A stretch of DNA of 12,932 nucleotides from Myxococcota bacterium (GTDB lineage Bacteria > Myxococcota_A > UBA9160 > PR03): positions 1-12,932 of the forward strand of contig JASJBO010000120.1 in NCBI GenBank assembly GCA_030066475.1, in the 5' to 3' direction. This document shows positions 7,860 to 12,932 of this stretch, in pieces (within the stretch, counting starts at the first letter, position 1; each line of letters begins with the position of its first letter). A model generated the notes under the pieces. It did no database searches. It was not told where the DNA came from and was given only the letters and a program-made list of their open reading frames with translations. The translations under genes and the position numbers were made by a program.

Positions 7860-10800
7860 CTAGGCGGGCGTCGGCTCCACGGCTCCGCTCGGCTCGCGTG
7901 CGGGCCGCCTCCTCCGGCGCGCCAGCGCCACGACTCCCGCCGGCACGAACAGCGTCGCCAGCAACGTCGCGCCCGCCACGCCGCCGGCCAGCACGATCGC
8001 GAGCGGGGGCCAGAAGTCGCCGCCCACGAACAGCAGCAGGGGCAGGAAGCCGCCGATCGTGGTGAGCGTGGTCGAGATCACGTGCCGCCCGCAGCCGAGC
8101 ACCGCGTCCACCACGGCGTCGAGGTCGCCGGCGCGCGCGCGTGCGTCCTCGCGGATCGCGGCCAGCACCACGATGCTGTCGTTGAGCGCGACGCCGATCA
8201 GGCCCGCGGTGCCGAGGATGCTGTTGAAGCTGAACGGGAAGCCGCTCGCCCAGGTCGCGAGCAGGCCGACGCCCACCGAGAGGCCCGCCACGCCGAACAG
8301 CAGCGCGGCCAACGCCGCGCTCCGGAACGAGAGCACCACGGTCGCGACCATCAGCACGCCGAGCACCGGCGCGTAGCGCAGCAGGCTCGACACCGCGGTC
8401 GCCTGCTCCTCGGAGTCGCCGCCCACCGACAGCCGGTAGCCGGCGGGCAGGGTGAAGCCGCTGCGCTCCAGGCTCTCGCCCACGGCGGCCGCCACCTCGA
8501 TCGGCAGCGCGTCGTTGCTCAGGTAGGCCTGGATCCGGTTGCAGCGCTCGCCGTTGCAGCGCGTGATGCCGCCCACCTCGGGGCGCAGCGTCAGCTCACC
8601 CAGCGCGGTCAGGGGCAGCCAATCGCGCGCGCCGCCGGCGACGAGCTGGGTGGCGGCCAGCGCCTGCCGGTTGCGGCGCCGCGCGTCGGCCAGTCGGATG
8701 CGGACCGGGAGCTCTTCGAGCTGCTCCACCACCGAGCCGCCCGTGCGTCCCTCGAGGTTGCCGTCGAGCTGGCCCGCCACGTCGCGCAGCGTCAGCCCGG
8801 CCAGACGCGCCTCGTCCTCGCGGACGTCGACCCACAGCTTGGGCTCGCCGCGCTCGAGCGTGGCCTGGCTGTGCAGCACCTCCGGCTGCTCGACCAGGCG
8901 CTGCCGCACGGCCTCGCCCAGCGCCTGGAGCACGGCGATGCTGGGCCCGACGATCTCGATCTCGACGTCGGCGTCGACCGGCGGGCCCTGGCCGAACTGC
9001 CGCACCACCACCTGCGCGCCCGGCACCGCGGCGTCGATCCGGGCCTGCACGATCGGGAGCAGCCGCTTCACCTCGGCCGCCGTGCGCGTCTCGACCACGC
9101 CGCGTGCGTAGTAGGAGGCGTCGTCGCGACTCATGACGAGGTTGTAGAACACCGACGGGAAGCTGCCGCCGACGAGCCAGGACACCCGCTGGACCGCGTC
9201 GTGACTGCGCAGCACCGACTCGACGCGCGCAGCGGTCTGGCGCGTGCGCTCGAGCGACGCGTCGCGCGGCAGCCATACCTGCACGTCGAACATGTTGCGG
9301 TCGACGCGCGGGAAGAACTGGCTGCCCAGGGTCGGCGCCAGGGCGAAGCCCAGCAGGGGCAGTGCGGCGGCCACGGCGAACGCGAGGGCGGGACGCCGCA
9401 GCAGCCGGATCAGCAGCCGGCGCATCGCGGCCGCCGCGCGCGGCAGCTCGAGGCCGCGCTGCCACCAGCGCGCGCGCGCCTCGGCCGGCGCCGCGGGCAC
9501 CAGCAGGCCGGCCAGCGCGGGCACCAGCGTCATCGACAGCGCGAACGAGGCCCCCAGCGCCAGGATCACGCTCACGCCGATCGGTCCGACGAAGTCGCCG
9601 ACGTTGCCGATCAGCAGCGGGATCGGCGCGAAGGCCAGGACGGTCGTGAGGGTCGAGGCGAGCAGGGGGCGGAACAGGTGCGCGACCGCCTGCGCCACCG
9701 CGTCCCGCGCGGGGGCGCCCGCGCGACGCCGCGCGCTCACCTCGTCGACCACGACGATCGCGTTGTCGATCAGCAGGCCGAGGGCGATCATCATGCCGAA
9801 GATCGACATCTGCTGGAGCGTGCCGCCGCTGGCGAGCAGCGCGAACAGGGCCAGCGCGACGGTCAGCGGCAGCGCTGCGCCCACCACCAGCCCGGCGCGC
9901 AGCCCCATCGTGAACAGCACCACCAGCACCACGACCGCGCCGCCCAGCAGCAGGTTGCTGGCCAGCGACCCCAGGCGCTCGACGGTGTACTCGCTCTGGT
10001 CGAAGACGATCTCGAGCGCGACGGGGCCCCCGACCTCGGTCTCGAACTCGGCCACCGCCGCGCGCGCGCGGGCGGCCCAGGCGTCGGCGCGCTCCCCCGG
10101 CTCCATCCGCGCGGCGACGAAGACCGCGCGGGACCCGTCGACCAGCCCGATCTCGCGGGTGGGCTCGCGCCAGCCGCGCTCGACCCGGGCGACGTCGCTC
10201 ACGCGCGTGATCGCGCCGTCGGGCGCGCGCAGCAGCGGGACGCGGCCGACCCGCAGCGCCGAGTCGAGCTCTCCCCGCACCTCGAGCACGAGGTCGCTGC
10301 GGCCGCTGCGCAACATGCCGCTCGGCGCCTTGGCGTCGGCGGCGCGCACCGCGCGGGCGACCGCCTGGGGGGTGAGACCCAGCGCCGCGAGCTCCGCGTG
10401 GTCGACCGCGACCGTCAGCTCCTCCTGGGCCTCGCCGTAGAGCCGCACCAGCTCGGTGCCGGTCAGGATGCGCAGCCGGTCGGCCAGCGCCTCGCCGAGG
10501 CGCGAGACCAGGCCCAGGTGGGCGCCGTCCTCGATCGTGAGTCCCACGATCAGCGAGAAGGCCGTCGCGCCGCGCTTGTCGTCGAACTGGGGCGTCGCGG
10601 CCTCGGCCGGCAGCTCCGGCACCGCGGCGGCGAGCTGGTCGCGGATCTCGGAGAAGATCTCCTGGCTGTCCGAGACCTCGTCGGCGAGCGTGATCGAGAC
10701 GATCGAGATGCCGGCCCGCGACGTGGACTCGATCTCGCTGATCTCGGCCACCTCCTCGAGCTGCGCCTCGAGCTTCTCGGTGACCAGGCTCTCGACCCGC

Positions 10801-10976
10801 TCGGCCGAGGCGCCCGGGAGGTGCGTGATCACGATCGGGTTGCGCATCACGATGCGCGGGTCCTCGGTGCGCGGCAACGAGCCCAGCGAGCTGGCGCCCG
10901 CCGCCACGATCACCAGCAGCACCATCGCGAGCAGGTGCCGGTTCTCCATCAGCGCCAGCGCGGCGCGGGCGAACAT
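7860..10976 (-). CDS. RND-superfamily inner-membrane efflux pump (AcrB/HAE-1-like)
   Basis: A 1038-aa protein, full length for the AcrB-type family, which uses proton influx to drive substrates from the periplasm or membrane into an outer channel. TM1 is near residues 12-32, a first periplasmic porter domain follows, TM2-6 start near 340, a second porter domain begins at about 560 with an FFPRVDRNMF motif, and the last TM bundle ends near 1020. In the proton-relay TM4 the motif is LLIDNAIVVVDE with D404-N405, where AcrB has Asp-Asp. In TM10 the motif is VALNDSIVVL, with N932 where AcrB has Lys940. The TM11 arginine is kept (R964 in GRHVISTTLTT). The start is the ATG at 10976, which overlaps the adaptor's TGA as TGATG, with GAGG 7 nt upstream; a longer upstream frame is only overlap with the adaptor gene. 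Substrate not determinable. Confidence 0.93.
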   Translation of the reverse strand: MFARAALALMENRHLLAMVLLVIVAAGASSLGSLPRTEDPRIVMRNPIVITHLPGASAERVESLVTEKLEAQLEEVAEISEIESTSRAGISIVSITLADEVSDSQEIFSEIRDQLAAAVPELPAEAATPQFDDKRGATAFSLIVGLTIEDGAHLGLVSRLGEALADRLRILTGTELVRLYGEAQEELTVAVDHAELAALGLTPQAVARAVRAADAKAPSGMLRSGRSDLVLEVRGELDSALRVGRVPLLRAPDGAITRVSDVARVERGWREPTREIGLVDGSRAVFVAARMEPGERADAWAARARAAVAEFETEVGGPVALEIVFDQSEYTVERLGSLASNLLLGGAVVVLVVLFTMGLRAGLVVGAALPLTVALALFALLASGGTLQQMSIFGMMIALGLLIDNAIVVVDEVSARRRAGAPARDAVAQAVAHLFRPLLASTLTTVLAFAPIPLLIGNVGDFVGPIGVSVILALGASFALSMTLVPALAGLLVPAAPAEARARWWQRGLELPRAAAAMRRLLIRLLRRPALAFAVAAALPLLGFALAPTLGSQFFPRVDRNMFDVQVWLPRDASLERTRQTAARVESVLRSHDAVQRVSWLVGGSFPSVFYNLVMSRDDASYYARGVVETRTAAEVKRLLPIVQARIDAAVPGAQVVVRQFGQGPPVDADVEIEIVGPSIAVLQALGEAVRQRLVEQPEVLHSQATLERGEPKLWVDVREDEARLAGLTLRDVAGQLDGNLEGRTGGSVVEQLEELPVRIRLADARRRNRQALAATQLVAGGARDWLPLTALGELTLRPEVGGITRCNGERCNRIQAYLSNDALPIEVAAAVGESLERSGFTLPAGYRLSVGGDSEEQATAVSSLLRYAPVLGVLMVATVVLSFRSAALAALLFGVAGLSVGVGLLATWASGFPFSFNSILGTAGLIGVALNDSIVVLAAIREDARARAGDLDAVVDAVLGCGRHVISTTLTTIGGFLPLLLFVGGDFWPPLAIVLAGGVAGATLLATLFVPAGVVALARRRRRPAREPSGAVEPTPA

Positions 10977-12118
10977 CAGTGCGCCTCGCTGCGGGCCACG
11001 TTCCAGCCCTCGTCCGCGATCCGGACCCGCTGGCCGGGCACCAGCCGGTGCACACCGTCCTGCACGACGAGCTCTCCGTCGCGCAGTGCGCCGCGCACGT
11101 AGACGCGGTCGCCCGCCTCGTGCAACAGCTCGAGCGGGCGGCGCTCGAGGCGGAACCCGTCGCGCGCGTCCGCGCTCGCCACGTAGACGGTCCACAGGCC
11201 GCGCGCCCCCTCGGTGAGCGCCGCGCGCGGCAGCCACAGCCCCGCCTCCGCAACGCTCTCCGCCAGCACCAGCTCCGCCAGGTCGCCCTCGTGCAGGGCA
11301 TCGGTCGCGCCGCCGACGCGCAGGCGCACGGCGACGGTGCGGGTCGTGCCCTGGCGCTCGGGAAGCACGGCCAGGACGGTCGCCGGATGCGACACGTCCC
11401 CGATCCGCAGCCGGTGGACCTCGCCGGCCCGGAGCCCGAGCGCCACGGCGCGCGGCACGCCCACGCGCGCCTCGGGGCGCGCGGTCTCCAGCAGGCGCAG
11501 GACCGGGTGTCCGGAGTCGACCACGACGCCCGGGTCGACGCGGCGCGCCGCGATCTCTCCGGCGAAGGGGGCACGCAACAGCGCCTTGGCCAGGTCGACG
11601 TCGATGCTGGCGATCTGGGCCTCGACCCGCGCCAGGCTCGCGGCGCGAGCGCTGCGCTCGAGCCGGGTGTCGTCGGCCGCCTGGGGCGAGATCACGTCCT
11701 CGTCGAGCAGCTTGCGCGCGCGCTGATCCCGCAGCGCCGCCAGGTCGAGCAGGGCCCGCGCCTCGTCCCGGGCCGAGACCAGCTCCGCGCGCCGGGCGCG
11801 CAGTCGCTCGGTGTCGAGCTCGGCCAGCACCGCGCCCGCCTCGACGCGATCGCCCTCGTCCACGTGCAGGCGTTCGACGCGCCCGCCGAGTTCGAAGCTC
11901 AGTGCGGCGGTCTGGGCGAACTCGATCCGGCCGACGAAGCTCCGCTCGCGCTCGTAGCGCGCCGCGGCCGCCACCGGCTCGGCGCGGACCGCGAGGATCC
12001 GCATCGGCGCGGCATCCGCGGCGGGCGAGTCGGTGCGGCGCAGCCCCAGCCCGCCGGCAGCGGCCAGCAGGATCAGGACGGCGAGAAGCAGGGTGCGGCG
12101 ATTTTGTTGTATATACAT
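10976..12118 (-). CDS. Periplasmic adaptor (membrane fusion protein, HlyD/AcrA-like) of the RND pump
   Basis: A 380-aa adaptor that would join the RND pump to an outer-membrane channel. Residues 8-27 form an N-terminal membrane anchor; no lipobox Cys is present. The first half of the lipoyl-like domain is at about 72-102 (FELGGRVERLHVDEGDRVEAG), an Arg/Ala/Leu-rich coiled-coil hairpin at about 103-170, the second lipoyl half at about 178-210 (LLRAPFAGEIAARRVDPG), then a beta-barrel and a membrane-proximal domain to about 370. I chose ATG 12118, with GGAG 7 nt upstream, over a TTG one codon earlier whose spacing would be only 4 nt. It follows marR by 22 nt, and its stop overlaps the pump start, implying coupled translation. 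The first codons lie within an AT-rich palindrome that may be an operator. No outer-membrane channel gene accompanies it. Confidence 0.92.
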   Translation of the reverse strand: MYIQQNRRTLLLAVLILLAAAGGLGLRRTDSPAADAAPMRILAVRAEPVAAAARYERERSFVGRIEFAQTAALSFELGGRVERLHVDEGDRVEAGAVLAELDTERLRARRAELVSARDEARALLDLAALRDQRARKLLDEDVISPQAADDTRLERSARAASLARVEAQIASIDVDLAKALLRAPFAGEIAARRVDPGVVVDSGHPVLRLLETARPEARVGVPRAVALGLRAGEVHRLRIGDVSHPATVLAVLPERQGTTRTVAVRLRVGGATDALHEGDLAELVLAESVAEAGLWLPRAALTEGARGLWTVYVASADARDGFRLERRPLELLHEAGDRVYVRGALRDGELVVQDGVHRLVPGQRVRIADEGWNVARSEAH

Positions 12119-12121
12119 CAA
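12104..12121. promoter_or_regulatory. Candidate MarR operator O2, 18-bp palindrome over the adaptor start codon
   Basis: TTGTTGTATATACATCAA is an inverted repeat with 8 of 9 symmetric pairs matching, and its centre TGTATATACA is a perfect 10-bp palindrome. It stands out as an AT island in roughly 70% GC DNA and includes the adaptor's ATG (12118-12116). Its core and the flanking TCAAT recur at the marR promoter (12601-12617). Dimeric MarR proteins commonly bind palindromes of this size. Binding here is inferred from sequence alone. Confidence 0.5.
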
Positions 12122-12125
12122 TAGA

Positions 12126-12129
12126 CTCC
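12126..12129 (-). promoter_or_regulatory. Ribosome binding site of the adaptor gene
   Basis: GGAG on the minus strand, 7 nt before the ATG at 12118 and 4 nt before a TTG at 12121. The spacing favours the ATG. The site lies in the 22-nt marR-adaptor gap and abuts the candidate operator, so a bound repressor would sit next to the translation start region of the DNA. Confidence 0.55.
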
Positions 12130-12140
12130 GAAGATCCGAT

Positions 12141-12593
12141 TCAGGGCGCGCGCAGTCGAAGACTCCGGTTGGCGAGATCCAGGAAGGCCTCGGCGCCGTC
12201 CTCGCCGAGCAGCTCGCGGGTGCGGGCCTGGGCGCGGCGCCAGCCGGGGAGGGCCTCGCGGTACAGGGCGGCGCCGCGACGGGTGAGCGCGACGATGCGG
12301 GCCCGCTCGTCGTCGGGGTCGAGCCGCAGCTCCACCCAGCCGTTGCGGCTCATCACGTCGACCACCCGCGACAGCGACGACGGCTCGATCGCGATCATCT
12401 GGGCGATCGTGGACAGCCGCGCTCCGCCGGCGGCCGCGACGGCGGTCATCACGTTCATCTGCGAGGCGCGCAGCCCCAGCGGCCGGATCGCCTCCTCGTA
12501 GATCGCCGTGATGCGGCGGCTCAGCGCGCGGGCGCGAAACGCCATGCAGCTGCGAGCGACCTGCCGGGCCTGGCGTCCGATCTCCTCCGCCAT
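12141..12593 (-). CDS. MarR-family winged-helix transcriptional regulator
   Basis: A 150-aa protein, the normal MarR size. The N-terminal helix contains MAFRARALSRRITAIYEEA, and RPLGLRASQ (residues 37-45) matches the family's usual lead into the DNA-binding domain. The recognition helix is near residues 69-87 (EPSSLSRVVDVMSRNGW), followed by the wing with DPDDERARIVALT (92-104) and a C-terminal dimerisation helix. MarR proteins bind as dimers to palindromes and are released by small ligands or oxidation. It heads the operon with the adaptor and pump, the usual arrangement for a self-regulated efflux system. I chose ATG 12593; upstream in-frame TTG codons overlap the predicted promoter. No Shine-Dalgarno precedes the ATG, and the predicted transcription start is at or next to it, suggesting a leaderless mRNA. 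The only Cys is C16. Confidence 0.9.
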   Translation of the reverse strand: MAEEIGRQARQVARSCMAFRARALSRRITAIYEEAIRPLGLRASQMNVMTAVAAAGGARLSTIAQMIAIEPSSLSRVVDVMSRNGWVELRLDPDDERARIVALTRRGAALYREALPGWRRAQARTRELLGEDGAEAFLDLANRSLRLRAP

Positions 12594-12598
12594 GGGAA

Positions 12599-12617
12599 CA
12601 TGTATATGCAATCAATG
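12599..12617. promoter_or_regulatory. Candidate MarR operator O1 over the marR -10 element
   Basis: On the plus strand TGTATATGCA (12601-12610) is followed by ATCAAT. It matches the box at the adaptor start (TGTATATACA then TCAAT) apart from one A/G change and one inserted base. The core is a palindrome with one mismatched pair (TGTAT/ATGCA). Because it covers the -10 hexamer, bound repressor would block RNA polymerase, which fits autorepression. This rests on the repeat and its position only. Confidence 0.5.
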
Positions 12618-12629
12618 GGCGGTCGTCAA
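12601..12629 (-). promoter_or_regulatory. Sigma-70-type promoter of the marR-adaptor-pump operon
   Basis: TTGACG at 12629-12624 and TATACA at 12606-12601, separated by exactly 17 nt, form the best promoter-like pair in the window. The expected transcription start falls about 7 nt beyond the -10, at about 12594-12595, immediately before the marR ATG at 12593. The -10 hexamer lies inside the repeated TGTATATGCA box. Confidence 0.6.
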
Positions 12630-12633
12630 GCCA

Positions 12634-12655
12634 CCCGGGGCGCGCGTGCCCCGGG
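12634..12655 (-). terminator. Strong GC hairpin after the redox gene, possible terminator
   Basis: CCCGGGGC and GCCCCGGG pair perfectly (8 bp) around a 6-nt loop, 9-30 nt past the stop of the upstream partial gene and just before the -35 of the marR promoter. There is no T-tract on either side, so it is not a classical intrinsic terminator. Its placement between a gene end and the next promoter supports a transcript-end or insulating role. Confidence 0.4.
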
Positions 12656-12663
12656 GGCGCGGC

Positions 12664-12932
12664 TCAGGAGCGGCGCCGGCGGCGCGCGGCCAGCTCGAGC
12701 CGGATGCTCTTGCCGAGGAAGCGGAGCATCCCGAGCGGCCGGCGCCGGATCGCGCGCAGCGCCATGCGGCGCAGGTGCGGGGTCGCGTCGTAGCTGCCCT
12801 CGCGCTGTCCGTGACCGCGGTGCATCCCGAGGCTGGGCACGTCCACCACGTCGAGCGGCACGTCGAGCGCGAGCCGCTCGGTCTTCGGCAGCAGGCACTG
12901 CGCGTCGTCGCAGGCCTGGTAGCGGACCGCGA
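12664..12932 (-). CDS. C-terminal part of a DsbD-N-like / thioredoxin-family redox protein (5' end outside window)
   Basis: The reading frame enters at the right edge (first full codon at 12930) and ends at a TGA at 12664-12666, giving 88 visible residues. It opens with AVRYQACDDAQCLLPKTERL. The YQAC(x4)C...P pattern is characteristic of the thiol-bearing strand region of the DsbD N-terminal domain, also found as a C-terminal module in some AhpC/TSA- or thioredoxin-type periplasmic proteins. The two Cys would be the redox-active pair. After the domain comes a basic, Arg-rich tail of about 50 residues ending in RRRRRS, with no membrane segment. The catalytic domain that should precede it is not visible, so the full function is open. 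A hairpin and a new promoter follow, so it is probably transcribed separately from marR. Confidence 0.65.
   Translation of the reverse strand, partial: AVRYQACDDAQCLLPKTERLALDVPLDVVDVPSLGMHRGHGQREGSYDATPHLRRMALRAIRRRPLGMLRFLGKSIRLELAARRRRRS

Noticed and set aside
7551..11102. Plus-strand open frame of about 1180 codons opposite the RND pump
   Set aside because: Gln/Arg/His/Ala-rich shadow of a clearly recognisable RND transporter; no independent evidence of coding.
10977..11237. N-terminal extension of the RND pump to 11237
   Set aside because: It lies wholly inside the adaptor gene in another frame and is Arg/Ala-rich. The ATG at 10976 has GAGG upstream, is followed by a standard RND N-terminus and overlaps the adaptor stop.
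8596..11574. Minus-strand open frame of 992 codons overlapping both adaptor and pump
   Set aside because: Out-of-frame shadow spanning two recognised genes, with Arg/Gly-rich composition.
12108..12136. A second promoter for the adaptor gene using the TATACA in its palindrome
   Set aside because: No -35-like hexamer occurs at 16-18 nt upstream (the sequence there reads GATCTT), and the start would fall inside the coding sequence.
12594..12611. marR start at TTG 12611
   Set aside because: That codon lies inside the promoter spacer/-10 region, upstream of the expected transcription start, so it would not be transcribed from this promoter.
12118..12615. Overlapping minus-strand frame of 165 codons across marR
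   Set aside because: Arg/Pro-rich translation with no domain; it is the shifted frame of the MarR gene.

Overview
The window is a high-GC (about 70% by eye) bacterial chromosomal segment in which every gene I can support lies on the minus strand. Read 5'->3' on the minus strand (right to left), the order is: the 3' end of a DsbD-N-like redox protein, a MarR-type repressor, an RND-pump adaptor (membrane fusion protein), an RND inner-membrane pump, a giant secreted beta-helix surface protein with a PEP-CTERM-like tail, an MFS transporter, and the 5' end of an unknown exported or membrane-anchored protein. A signal peptide plus a C-terminal Pro-Glu-Pro / hydrophobic helix / Arg-cluster tail, together with thrombospondin-3-like Ca-binding and CSLREA-like beta-helix modules, fits a Gram-negative with an exosortase. 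The very high GC and protein style suggest a deltaproteobacterium-like lineage (Myxococcota, Desulfobacterota or Binatota type), but the window does not fix the taxon.

Region by region. 12664-12932: C-terminal 88 codons of a redox protein carrying a YQAC(x4)C motif. 12594-12663: short gap with a strong GC hairpin and a good sigma-70-type promoter. 12593-7860: a tight three-gene operon (marR, adaptor, RND pump) with a 22-nt gap and then a one-base TGATG overlap. 7688-7859: gap with a hairpin and a strong Shine-Dalgarno for the next gene. 7687-1682: one 2001-aa cell-surface protein. 1654-458: MFS permease, 27 nt downstream. 151-457: non-coding gap with a palindrome in the leader of the last gene. 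150-1: start of an exported protein running off the window.

The regulated pump is the best-defined unit. Two AT-rich boxes sharing TGTATAT(A/G)CA followed by TCAAT stand out from the GC-rich background. One coincides with the -10 of the marR promoter; the other forms a near-perfect 18-bp palindrome across the adaptor's start codon. This suggests the MarR protein represses its own operon and may act at a second site inside it. No outer-membrane channel gene is present here, so the pump would have to use a channel encoded elsewhere.

The giant protein at 1682-7687 appears unrelated to the pump. It is probably exported, processed by an exosortase-like system and surface-displayed. About 480 residues between its first and second TIG-like domains match nothing I recognise. 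Very long open frames on the opposite strand and in other frames across this gene are high-GC shadows. I see no CRISPR array, RNA gene, insertion sequence or prophage.
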